From positions 1 to 64,000 of the forward strand of contig JAPXFQ010002099.1 of NCBI GenBank assembly GCA_028564705.1: 64,000 bases of DNA, given 5' to 3'. The notes under the pieces are model-generated. The model made no database searches. It was not told the origin of the DNA and saw nothing but the letters and a program-made list of their open reading frames with translations. A program made the position numbers and the translations under genes. Of the stretch, positions 46,412 through 58,029 are shown piece by piece. Numbering within the stretch: the first letter of the stretch is position 1; each line of letters opens with the position of its first letter. This DNA is from Apricaphanius iberus. Taxonomy: Eukaryota; Chordata; Actinopteri; Cyprinodontiformes; Aphaniidae.

Positions 46412-46580
46412 TATCAATCAATCAATCAATCAAACTTTATTTATAAAGCGCTTTTCAAACAAACAAAGTTACTCAAAGTGCTTTACAGATTTAAAATAAC
46501 CCCACAACCCCCCCTTCAAAAATAAAATCATCAATGCAAATACAACCCCCTCCGAACCCATCAGCCATACTCACACACAC
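46412..46580 (-). mobile_element. CR1/L2-like LINE 3' end (same family as 23-32 kb)
   Basis: atcaatcaatcaatcaatca tail, then 'actttatttataaagcgctt', 'ctcaaagtgctttacagatt' and 'cccccccttcaaaaataaaa'. The same order, nearly base for base, is at 23325-23420. The 5' end of the same family lies at 55239-55684, on the far side of the LTR element, so these are the two outer remnants of one LINE copy. Confidence 0.85.
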
Positions 46581-47571
46581 TGAAGTATATTAAACGTCTA
46601 TTAATGTTTGATTAAAGTGTTTTAGTTACCATACTTTTTAATTATACTTTTAAGATTGTTTTAGAGGTATTTTGCATAGGTCAGCTCTTGTTTGGGTCAC
46701 AGAAAAACAGGACATTGAGCAGGAAAGCACAGGCAGATAACACCACCATACAATTGACAATGGAAGGACGTAAGAAATAATGGTCAGCAGAAAATTGAGT
46801 TAGAGCTGTGTAACGGTAAAATTTATTGCCTTCTCAAGGTCTTAGATAAAGTTAATTCTTATGTGAATTGGTGTTAATGATGTAGTGGGAATCTTTATTG
46901 TAAGCATTCTTTTATTACATAGATAGTTCTTATTTGAATTAGTGCTGATGCATTTTTAATACTGACTGTGTTACACATGTCTAGATAAAATGCTATACTG
47001 ATTCTAAGGTACAAATAAGAACCAATTGTATCTAAACATCTCATGTTGACTTATGACAAATCTTGTTATCTGGTGTTACACTCATGACAGATCATGCGAA
47101 TGTCTTTCTCAGCATTATACAAAGTGTATACAAAGTATTGTTATCTATATTCTGTCTAGTGAAGTGAGACATCCATTATTCCCTCATGACTGGTCTTGTG
47201 ATTATCCTCTGATGCATGGTTGTAAGGAGGCTGGTCTTGGCAAAAGTTTGAATGAACCAATCATGTTTTGTGTCCCATATGTAACGTTAGGGGGGAGGTT
47301 CTCTAACTTTGTGTTAAAATATAAAACTTAATGTTTCTGTTATATACGTTGTCATTCCTCCTAGGTAGGGTGACCCAGAGTGTGAATAATTTATACCACT
47401 CTGTAAGCTAAATATTTGATTTGTTTTAAGCAACCCTGTGAACCAGTATTTGATTTCTTGTATTAAAATCTAAAGAAAATTAAATTACTCTCGTCTCCTC
47501 TCTGATAAAAATGAACACGCATGGAATTTATAGAGTTAAGGTTTAAATTGAATATAGAATAAAATCCTTCA
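46581..47571 (+). repeat. 5' LTR (991 bp)
   Basis: Begins tgaagtatattaaacg and ends aaaatccttca. A TATA-like aaaatataaaactt lies at about 47317. Compared with the 3' LTR it contains about 360 extra bases (roughly 46835-47215). The sequence just after it starts gatggtgacctcagacgcga, where a primer-binding site would be expected; I cannot assign the tRNA. Confidence 0.88.
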
Positions 47572-50500
47572 GATGGTGACCTCAGACGCGATCAGAGTTT
47601 GGAGACGGGATTTAATTTTTGCAGATATACAGATAAGTAGACTTTAAAAATAGAATGAACAAAGAGTTCTACTTATTGACTACTCTAAAATAATACATGA
47701 AAATAATTATGTTTTCTATTTTGGGGCAGATTAAATATTTAGTTTTTTAGAAGTCTGGGACTTAATGTGAAATGAATTTTGGAATTTTATGGTATTAGTG
47801 TGAGACTAAGTAAACTGCCTTTGCCTCTGGGTTTTGTCGCCCCTAAGCAAGAGCGGACGCGTTCTGCCGATACGATCTGGGATCGAGACTAGGTTTAAAG
47901 TGTTCCTGTAGGTGAGGTCTACAAAAACTTGTTTGGGTTGTGATCACAGGTCAGTAACAGCTTGTGGGAAGCTGCGAGAGTGTGGGACTCTCTAAGGTCA
48001 AGGACCTTTTATGGTGATTTAGGAATAAAGACGTCATGGAATTAAGTAAAATTAAACCTAGGTTAGTGAATGTGAGTCTGATTAAGAATTTATTGTTGAT
48101 GTATTTCTCTTTTCTTTTCGGAATCTGATTTGCCCTCCGGGGAAGGAGCACCCTGAGCTGCTGGAAATTGAAGGTTCTCCGCCTTAGGGACCCGGAGCAG
48201 ATGTATGGTTCTCCCCCGGAGAGGAGATAGCTTTTGAATCTTTTCAAGGAATCAAAACCGGTAAGTGAAGTTTTAGATGATGTTGTTTAATAAATTTTGA
48301 GGTTTCGAGTCCTTGAAGCGATAAGATTACAAATAAATAGATAAATCTAACTGAGTCTTGTATAAATGAGAGATAGTGAACAATTGTGTGTCTGTGTGTG
48401 TGTGTGTGTGTGTGACGAGATCTCTGTGTTGTGGTTGTTGAGGACCCTTGTGATTAAAACTTGAGTATAAAGTATTATTTAAAAGTAAATAATGATGAAT
48501 AAATAAATAAAGTAGAAGAAACTGAATTAAACATATTACATCGGAAAGAAAGTAAACATAAAGAGTAATTAAATTGTTTTTGAAGCAGGCTATGTGATGT
48601 AGTGTGTCGAGAATTCCGACTCATTTTGAAGATTAGATCCTTGTGGCTTACTGAAAACAATACAATTTAGGCTCCTATAGGAGTTGAGTTACTATTGAAG
48701 AGTTAGTCCTTAGGGATGTATCGTTTATAAGCGACCTATCAGTAAGGTGAGCAAGCGAAGAAAAACAGCAGTGCACACATTCAAGAGTCAGATGAATATA
48801 TCTACATTTTATTTTAAATTAAATAGTTTATTAAATCTGCTTCCTCTTTTTCATAGTATGACAAACTTTGAGTTGAAAAGGTGAGGCTGTAACAAATAAA
48901 ATCGTCCCTAAAAATATATTTTTAAATAGATAAAGAAGTGATTGCTGACCGTAATTTATCTGCTATGGAGATATTTTTTCTGAGATGATACTGTTCGGTT
49001 CCTTTTGTGTCTGTTTACGGAAGCCGGCCCCATATTCAGACCCAAATAGGATTCCAGATTCTGGACCGTTAAGTCTCGGAACCTCTAAATAAAATATTAT
49101 TGTAATAATCTAAGAATTTAATCTTAAAATTGAGGTGGATAAACTGCAGAACAGAAAGGGAGCAGAATCAAAGCAGAGCCAATTGTGATATGAAGTTGTA
49201 TTGAAGTGAAAATGTAAAATTGGAGCATGAATAAAATGATGATAAATGGGTCTAGATGATGAAATTAGGACAGTCTGGTGACAAAAGTAAAATATCTAGT
49301 TGACAAATCGGACATTGAGTATGAATGGTTGGTGAGCTGCTTAAAGAATAAAATCAAAGATGTATTGATAAAATAATTAATTGGATACATTGAAAAGCAG
49401 TAAAGTTGATTTTTTACAAATAATGTTTAAATTCTTGCAAAGAGAACGGACACATTTTGATGAATATTGGTATGTCTATTTTCATAATGACTTAGTTTAG
49501 ACATAAGATACAAAAATGTACAAAATTGATGAACTATTGAATAGTAGAATATTTAATGATAAAAGACTGAGATTAATGAGTAGGTATTATGGACATATTA
49601 AGTGCTGTAGTTTTTGAAGAATTAGAAATTCATTGGAAAAATATAAAAACATCTCAGAGAAGCATATAACCTGTCTAGTATGAACGGTTAGGAATTGGCA
49701 GGTTTTTCAATTTACAGAAATAAACGTAGTAAGTGCTACACAATTTATACACGTTTTTTCTTATTTCCATGATTTATATAAGTACAATTTAAGTAATTAT
49801 TAACTACTGAAATTATTTTCATTTTGGCTATTTCTTCTAGCCCTGTAGACTTTAGAAATGCTGTTTGGGAAATATTGCCTCTTCTTTATACAAATATTAA
49901 AATAAAAAGGCTTTATTATGGAAACAATCTATGCAACTGAAGCAAGTAAATTGAAAGAACTTTTTGTTTTGTTTTCAAGTGTAGAGATAAATGCAAGTTT
50001 TCAAAATCTGTTGAAGAATTCTGTATTGGCAGAAAGTAGGAATTGGGTTTAGGTTTTAAATTTTATAAAATTAATCTGTCAGATGTTATGTATGATCTGG
50101 TAGCTAGTGTAATCCAGTGTTAAAACCGTGATAAAAAATATAATTATTGATATTACTGATTAAAATCCCCTAATTTCATAATAAGAATAAATATGGACAA
50201 AGAGTATATAAAAAAAATCATAAATATCATTAAAAAAATCATTTAAAAAGACATAATAAATAATGCTATAGTATAAAATCATCATTAGCCAATAAGGTCA
50301 AGTCTCCTCTCCTGACCTCTACGTCCTATGTACATGCTCGTCAGACATGCCAGAGACTCAGACAGAGAGAGACATTGCACCTGCTCCGGAGAAGCTAACG
50401 TGTTAGTAGCAGCCTTTTTGGTGAAAATACACAGTGATAGATACTGATTCCCAAAGGCTGTGAATCCTTGCTATTTGGGAAACCCTGTGTCCTACGTGGA

Positions 50501-53500
50501 TGTAGCATGGTCAGTTTTGAAAACATTGAAAGACTTGACAAACATTGAAAGGACTTTACAACAATTTTGGGGGTATTTTTATTTTATTTTATTTTTCAAA
50601 CTGCGCAAATTGTGTTACCATTGTACATACTTCTCTTAAACTAAATTGCAGAGTAAACCTTTATTATTTTCCTGCAATCTCTTGTGTGTGTGTCCTTTGA
50701 TGTTGTACACCCTAGGCTCCCCCGAATCTTACAATCTATCTGATCTAGCCCAACTGTCCCTTCAGTCCGTCCTTCACTATATAAGGGCACAGACAGCACC
50801 ATATGTGTTACACTAGTCTACCTGATGCTGAGAGGGAATTTTCGCCTCCTGATTTTAGAGAAAAAGGTTCTAGAATAGTTATAATAATAGAATAGAACAA
50901 TTAAATAATATACAATTTAATTAATGAAGACTTTGTTGCTGACAGTTGATATAGATTTTTATTTTATTTTTTATTTTTCTTTCTCTCAACTTGTATGTAT
51001 ATTTACTTTGAAGTGGATCCTGACTGGAATTGCAAAACTGCAGGCTATTTATTAATGATACATTTGGGGAATGTTGATTGAGAAACTGAGGTAAAGCAAA
51101 ATGATTCAGTGGTCATTCATTTGACATTTCTAGAAGCTTCAATTCAATTTGGTGTTTATAATTTGAGAAACAAAAAGAAGCCTGAGAGGATAATTGGGAT
51201 TGACTGTAAAATGCTCATTTTTGTTGTTTTGTTTTTAATTCTAAAAGTTTTTGTTTAGAGAAATTTTATCTTTTGAAGCTTGTTTATGAAAGGATTTTGT
51301 ATTTTTTGGTTTATTGTTAATGGAAATTGGAGTATTATGCATGTTACAAACATTTAAGAAAAAAGGTCAACTGCCATGTAGAGGGAGTAACTGGAGTTTT
51401 ATTTACGCAAATTAGTTTGACTATGTTTGACTCATTTAACAGAATCTGAGTTTTTGAAGTATGAAATGTTTTCATTATTTCCAATCAGAATATCTGGGCC
51501 AATTAGCAAATTTGGGTTTGTAGGAAACATATAAAACAAAAGTCACTTTCAAATATAGATTAGACTTTTAGAACAAACAAGTACTTTAGGTTTGGTAATT
51601 TCTAACAATAAGCAACCACCTGGTTACTTTCACATCAATTTGATCAGGGAATGAGACGTGCCTGTCCTGCACTATGGTCTTAAAGTCCCACAGAAATATG
51701 TATAGAGAAGCTGTTTTGTTATTGGTTTATATCTTGGATTTTTTCTTTATAAATATTTACAGAATTTGAAGTATAGCAAACTGAATAATATTTTTGTAAA
51801 ACTATGTTGTGTTTATCAGTCAATACTATTCTCTGATTTTGTTTTAAACATTTGATGTTTTTTAATTTTGATATTTTCTCTCTCTGAGCCAGCTTGATAG
51901 CGATCCAGTGTACTGATGTGACAAATGATGCTATTACCTTGGATAAAGTTTAAAAAGAGGGGGAGTTGGAGACTGGATCTTTGTTGGTCATTGCTCAGGT
52001 GGGAGGAGCTTCACAGGTAACCTTGACGACACCAACAACAGTTAAAATAGAAGAAAAACCTAGTTGGACATATTTATCTCACTGTAACTAGCATAATTAT
52101 AGTAGCAGAAATTATTAATTGATTAAAGGGACAGAGTATGGGAAAAGTGGTGTCAAGTCTGAATTTCAAAGGGGTTTAGTTCAATATGAGCTATTCGTCT
52201 CAACCTCAGTGAAGCGAAACCAGGAGAGCCACTTTTCCATAGAGACTGTTTACAAGAGGGACAGAAAAAAGAGGATAGAACATTTGCAGATGGTTATTGC
52301 TTTTATTTTTGTTATTGCAATGTTTTAGTGGTGCTTTAGAACAGCAATATCTAACAGAAAAATCCAGCCTTTTTTATTTTATTTTATTTATCTATTTACT
52401 TTGTGAACAGACCACAAAACTTTGAAGAAAAAAAATCAATGAATGGTATCGATGCAGTTTATATCTGAGGAATAGACATTATGTTATTAATTGTTATGTT
52501 TGCTCTCAAACACCACATTTGTAGGACATCAACATAGAGCCTACTGATCTTACTGATTAATTTTCAGATATTTTACTCACCTCAAGGATTTGGGAGACTG
52601 TTGAGACTGAAATGTATTGCCCAGGAAGGAAGTTAAATGGGTGAGGAAAAGATTTTCAGTTACACCCACGGTAAGGATAAGATTGACAGGGAGACGGACG
52701 TAAGTTAGGGTTAACCTGGGTATTTCAGCAATCATTATTACATTTGAGATCAGACCAGAGACCTATTTGTTTGAAAATGTTTTGAAAAAATCTGGTCATG
52801 TTTTGCCAAATCCGGGACATGGGAAATATATCACAATGATTTTGTATACATATCTATGAGCAATGTAGTTATGTGTCCTTTGTTCTGACTCAATCCAAAG
52901 TCACAGGACAAAGTGTGCTCCATTTTGAGACTGTTGACGCAAGGGGAACTTGCCCTATTGACGATCATCTGCTTCTCTGTGGATATCTGTTCATATCTGC
53001 CTTTGACCTGGACAGGCAGGAGGACTTGCTGAATTTAAAGAGCATTCTTTTCTTTGTCCGCAGTAGAGAATCAAGAACCGGAGGAGGAGGAAGTGCACTG
53101 CCACTGCTCCAAATTACCGTATCTGGACATTTTAACGTTTCACCAGAGCACAAGCTATGGAGTGATGGACAGAAAAGTGATTCTATTTTCCCATGGGCCG
53201 GGCTTGGTAAGATTATGTGGAGATTGGAAACTCTAAATTATAGGTTTACTAGTTTTGTTAATTCATTCCTGGCAAGTTTAAAGGGTCTGACTGCTGAAAT
53301 ATAAAAATTCAGGTTAACTGCTTTGCAAGATAGATTAGTTTTACGCATATCATGAAACATGCTATTTCTGAATATATAGCTAATGTTATAGGCCTTACAG
53401 ACTGTTCAGAGGGCTGATAAAAAAACAAAAAAACTAATTCTGTTGAGAATCCTGGCATCAAATAGCATGATAGTATTAATTTTTGTGTTACTAAAATTTT

Positions 53501-54585
53501 GTGTTTTGCTCTGTGTTGTAAACAGGAGCTTGGCTAACTTGGGATTCTTTTTATGTTTTCTAGTGCCAAATTTAGCAATTTGGCAAAGAGGGAAGAGCTG
53601 AGTTTATACTAGCACTAAAATGATGATTAGATAAATTATTACTATTATTATTACTAATTGTGTTGAAGGTAAAGAATGAGGAATGGATGAGATTTCTTTT
53701 TTGTTTGTTTGCAATTATTATAACTTTTATTTTTTTCTGATTTAACAGGATGGTGTGTTTTACTGAAGTAAATTAGAACCTTCTGGTTTGCTTAGAGGAT
53801 GATACCTACACAGAATTCTTTTTGGTTTTTGCTGATCTTACTTTTTGTTTTCAGATGTTTTAGGAATTGGATAATCATTAACCCTAACTTATATAATTAG
53901 ATGAGAAGTCATACATGTATGTTTGTAGTTCTTTGAGCTCATTCACAGACACCCGGACACTTTGGAGATTACTCTTCTTCATTCTTTGTGGAGAATGAAA
54001 TACCTTTCTGACACATTATAAACAACAGCAAATTGGTCGGCTCCAGGCTGTTTGGATCAAAACAATGTGGAGGATGATGGACAAACAAGTGCGTCAACAG
54101 GTTAAACACTGCACATAATGAATGCTCTTTGCCATGAATTCTTGCTGACCACTGGTGAAGTGGTTGGAGATTTAAAGTGATTATTTGATGAGCTCACTGG
54201 ACCAAGAAGCAACAGGTTTCAAGAAATAAGGAACAAAAAAACTCAGTTCACATTTACGGGCAGAATAATCCCTTGTGACTGAGAAGGACCAGGTTAGTCT
54301 ACACCTGTGTTCTGAAGATTTCACCTGGACGCAAAAGGATGAATACAGACAATGAAAATGTATGAATGATTGTGAAAAAAAAATGTGACAAAACCATTGT
54401 AAATTATGTTGTTTTTTGTTTGTTTGTTTTTTTACATTGTTTAGGCTAAATGGTTATCTGATGGATCTGTTAAAGTAATTGATGACTGTTAATCATTTCT
54501 TATTGCCATTGAAATCTATCCATGTTAACTCTGATTATGTATATTTAAGATGATCTCATATATTTATGAGATCATGGTAGGGATT
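47572..54585 (+). other. Internal region of the LTR element
   Basis: AT-rich and essentially non-coding. A strong donor-like site ccg/gtaagtgaag occurs at about 48261, a position compatible with a leader splice donor. A GT repeat is at 48389-48415. The region 48300-52000, where gag and pol would lie in a retrovirus-like element, shows only stops. Around 52119-52328 a 69-codon frame ends in a basic stretch followed by a hydrophobic segment. Around 52873-53345 there are broken frames. The 3' part (53350-54585) has nothing recognisable. Confidence 0.6.
52119..53345 (+). pseudogene. Possible decayed retroviral envelope remnant
   Basis: The first frame (52119-52328) has a C-terminal basic run and a hydrophobic helix, as in a long envelope leader peptide. 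The second (52873-53304) ends in a heptad-rich stretch that, with the bases just beyond its stop codon, is reminiscent of the helical part of a transmembrane envelope subunit. Stops and frame changes break every part, and no surface-subunit, furin-like or fusion-peptide signal can be supported. The position, in the last third between the LTRs, is where an envelope gene would be. This is a weak inference. It could also be chance. Confidence 0.25.
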
Positions 54586-55238
54586 TGAAGTATATTAAAC
54601 GTTTATTAATGTTTGATTAAGGTGTTTTAGTTACCATACTTTTTAATTATACTTTTAAGATTGTTTTAGAGGTATTTTGCAGAGTCAGCTCTTGTTTGGG
54701 TCACAGAAAAACAGGACATTGAGCAGGAAAGCACAGGCAGATAACATCACCATACAATTGACAATGGAAGGATGCAGATAAAAACCACATAAGATAAGAT
54801 ACCACACTCTTTGTCAGCAGAAAATCTAGTTAGAGCTGGGTTGTAAAGTCAGAATAACAGGAAGGTCATTAGTTATGCATGCATGGTTGTAAGGAGGCTG
54901 GTCTTGGCAAAAGTTTGAATGAACCAATCATGTTTCGTGTCCCATATGTAAAGCTATAGGGGAGTTTCTCTAACTTTGTGTTAAAATATAAAACTTAATG
55001 TTTCTGTTATATACGTTGTCATTCCTCCTAGGTAGGGTGACCCAGAGTGTGAATAATTTATACCACTCTGTAAGCTAAATATTTGATTTGTTTTAAGCAA
55101 CCCTGTGAACCAGTATTTGATTTCTTGTATTAAAATCTAAAGAAAATTAAATTACTCTCGTCTCCTCTCTGATAAAAATGAACACGCATGGAATTTATAG
55201 AGTTAAGGTTTAAATTGAATATAGAATAAAATCCTTCA
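54586..55238 (+). repeat. 3' LTR (653 bp)
   Basis: Same ends as the 5' LTR (tgaag...cttca) and identical to it over the last ~290 bp. It lacks the ~360-bp segment present in the 5' LTR and has 'aaaccacataagataagata' instead near 54785. It is preceded by 'gatcatggtagggatt', a modest purine-rich tract. Confidence 0.88.
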
Positions 55239-55684
55239 ACCTCCGCCGGCGTTCGTCTGTCTGAGTCCACCTGGAGACCCAGCGATGGATTCCCCCTCTG
55301 CAGCTTCACCGAGCAGGCAGGGAATTGTGTCGGCCAGCTGGGCGCTGGTGGCAGCAGCGAAAGTTCGGCCAAAGATGATGTCCACGCTCGTGGTCCTGGA
55401 TCAGGTGTAAATTGGAGATCCTGTGCTCCAGTTCCTGGATTTTCTTGGTTAGCCTGGCACAACCATTACACCCGGAGCTACAGGTGAGTGGCGGCATGGC
55501 GGAAGTAACAGCGGTCCGTGCTCTAATTAAAAATGCGTCCGATAAAAGATATGTCGCTAAAAGTTAAAAATGGTTAAAACTAGTCAGAAGAAATTATTAA
55601 AAAACGAAAAACAAACAGTTAAAAAAGAATTTAAAACTAGTTAAAACCGTGTTAACGAGCCGGAGTTAGCAGAAGGCATCAGGA
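55239..55684 (-). pseudogene. CR1/L2-like LINE 5' UTR and ORF1 start
   Basis: From 55684 on the minus strand: 5' UTR closely matching 31640-31822, then ORF1 MPPLTCSSGCNGCARLTKKI followed by QELEHRISNLHLIQDHERG, parallel to MLPLTCSSGCDGCVRLTKKI at 31632. A frameshift (a short deletion near 55385) ends the frame early, and the LTR element cuts it at 55239. Together with 46412-46580 it forms a LINE copy reduced to about 600 bp around the LTR element. Confidence 0.85.
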
Positions 55685-56687
55685 CGCCTTCTTCAGCACA
55701 CAATACATAAAAAAATTAAAATAAAAATAAAAAAAGGACGTGGGAGAGAGCTGTGGGGGACGAATTACAGCGTTAATGATCAATTTCCGAAATAAATTTA
55801 TTTCCAATTAGAAAGAAACATATTAGTGAGGGCTGTAAGGGTACAGTTACTGTAGATAAACTGTATGTTAACGGTCAGCTGTTTAGGGACCCTCAGGTTA
55901 CTCCTTGGCTTTATTAGTCACATTTAACAGAGTCTAGATAGAAGTTGTTCTATCAGACAACTATAGTTTAAGGAAACACAGGTCAGCAGGTTGTTTATGT
56001 TTGTAAATGTGGGTAGGGGTCGGGATGTGCACTAGATCGACTGCTTACTTTTTACTTTTTTTCTCACATTCGTGTCACCAAATCTCTATCACTTTTCTTC
56101 CTTTTTCTTTCACACACACAGACTTTTATCATGGCATATTTATGTTTTTCCATCATTCTCGACACACCTCTATGGTACGTTCTTTCCCTCTCCTTGGCTT
56201 TGTCCAAATTCAGGGTCTGCATCCTCCTGAGGATCCTTCCTACCCAGTTGAAGGAGGAGGGGTCCTCCCACGACCGCAAAAGTAGGTGTCTGTGAATTTG
56301 GACAGCTTACCCTTCTTTCAGTTCCCGCCCTCACCCGTTGCTCATGTCCTGTCGCCCAGCAACCATTACGTCATTTAGCAAGAAGAAATAAAAATGGATC
56401 CAGAAATCGTTTTTCTCCTAGTTTTAATTATTTTCGAAGATTTAAATGTCAATAAAATATTTTTCAATGTATTATGCTAATTTCCCCAACAAAGGCATTG
56501 TTCCGAAGGATAAACTTTAGCTTTTCTCAGACAAACTCCAAAATTAATTCATACCTGTGCTACCATCAACTGATATTAATAAGTCACAACAGTTTTCGTT
56601 TGTATAATTATCATATAAAAAATAATAAATCATCCTTCTGTGAATAAAGACTTCATTAATATTAATATAGATACACTGTAAATACAC

Positions 56688-56689
<2 letters not shown>

Positions 56690-56760
<71 letters not shown>
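56690..56760. repeat. (AT)n microsatellite
   Basis: Two AT runs with a short AAAA interruption, within the Harbinger element. Confidence 0.95.
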
Positions 56761-56761
<1 letters not shown>

Positions 56762-56944
56762 CTCAATATGTATATAATTATTCATGTAATATGTAGGCTA
56801 TACTGTACATTGTATTGAAAATAAATGGAGTTTTGATATTTAATTTTGACTAAAGGTAGAACAATAATTTAACCAGTTAAACAACAATTATAATGTAGCC
56901 TACTAATTAATATATGTATTTGTTCTTTACTTTTCCTTAACCAG

Positions 56945-57850
56945 ACTAGACCCCAATACTGCAGGATAAACCTGGGTGTCCCGGTTTTGGACCGTTTCTT
57001 CAGCCAGGAAGATCCCCGACCAGACCTTGGACTGACCAGGGAGTCTCTGGCAGTGTTGCAGAACCTCCTGAACCAGGAGAGAAGACATGTGTGGGCTGCT
57101 ACAATAGAGACCCTGGTGTTTCTCTTCTGGCTGGCCTGTGGAGCATCCTACAGGGTGGTCTCAAGAGTGTTCGGGATGCCTTGGTCCACTGTCCACTACA
57201 TTGTCCACCGAGTGACTGAGGAGGTGGTGGCCATTCGCCACAAGGTCATCTTCCTCCCACCCGCGGGTTTGCAGGGCTGGCACAGCACAGAGCTTTTATC
57301 AAAGCTGCAGGTGACATCGACGGCTGTCACATCCGCATTAAGCCTCCAAGCGGTCCTAATGGCCACTGTTACAGAAACAGGAAACTGTTTCCATCCATAA
57401 TCCTGCAGGCTGTTTGTGACCATCAAGGCCGCTTCATCGATACCCACGTGGGCTGGCCTGGATCGGTACACGACTCGAGGGTGCCCCGCCACAGCCCACT
57501 GTACGCTCAGTCATCCTACCCTCCTCCAGGGCATTTCATCTTGGCCGATGGAGGATATCCATGCCTCCAACGGCCTCTCCCCCTCATCACTCCTTACAAG
57601 AGGCAGGTACAAGGTGTGGGAGCACAGCGCTTCAACAGCAATCATTCTAGGGCACGCTCCATCATAGAGCGGGCTTTTGGAATGATGAAGACCAGGTTCA
57701 GGTCCATCTTCCTGCAAGCGCTGGAGGTGCACCACACCTTTGTGCCCCATGTAAGTTACTGGCTACTCTCATTAAACTATTTAACTTAATTTCTTTCAAT
57801 ATCACAATATATTTATATATGCTTTTGCAGCATGCTTGTGAATTTTGTTA
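56945..57850 (+). pseudogene. Harbinger transposase (HARBI1-like), frameshifted
   Basis: In active elements this DDE nuclease cuts and pastes the element, helped by its Myb-like partner. A splice acceptor-like ttccttaaccag ends at 56944. The first frame has VLDRFFSQEDPRPDLGLTRE, LFWLACGASYRVVSRVFGMP and STVHYIVHRVTEEV (helix-turn-helix). Near 57265 the frame shifts by one. The second frame has AGDIDGCHIRIKPPSGPNGH (first catalytic Asp), IDTHVGWPGSVHDSRVPRHS (second Asp), FILADGGYPC and SRARSIIERAFGMMKTRFRS (catalytic Glu). It reaches a donor-like cat/gtaagt at about 57750. An acceptor-like gcttttgcag at 57830 is followed by a possible decayed last exon. The only clear lesion is the frameshift. 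Confidence 0.9.
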
Positions 57851-58029
57851 TCCCATTTTTTTATTTATGTTATTTTATAGAGTTATAAACTGAGTTGTCT
57901 TAAAAATGTTCTTTTCACTTTGAAAAGTTATGAAAATAAAAAAGATAAATGCAGTGAATGCATAGTATTTCTTTAAACCAATTTATATCAAACTGAAAAC
58001 AACAGAATTTTATCCCTCACCCCCCAAAA

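Larger units (their letters stand above)
46581..55238 (+). mobile_element. 8.7-kb LTR element with non-coding interior
   Basis: Two direct repeats (46581-47571 and 54586-55238), each beginning tgaag and ending cttca, bound a 7-kb interior. The last ~290 bp of the two LTRs are identical by eye and the first ~200 bp differ at only a few positions, so the insertion is young. The interior has no intact gag, protease, RT or integrase frame; the longest frames are about 140 codons. It is AT-rich and only a decayed envelope-like trace is suspected. It is best read as a non-autonomous, ERV-like LTR element mobilised in trans. No target-site duplication is visible (cacac before, acctc after). Orientation is from the leader-like and tract-like sequences and is provisional. 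Confidence 0.85.

Noticed and set aside
47572..54585. Possible host genes inside the LTR element
   Set aside because: Reading frames are short, AT-biased and lack motifs; splice-like sites occur at chance frequency except the donor near 48261, which fits an element leader better than a gene.
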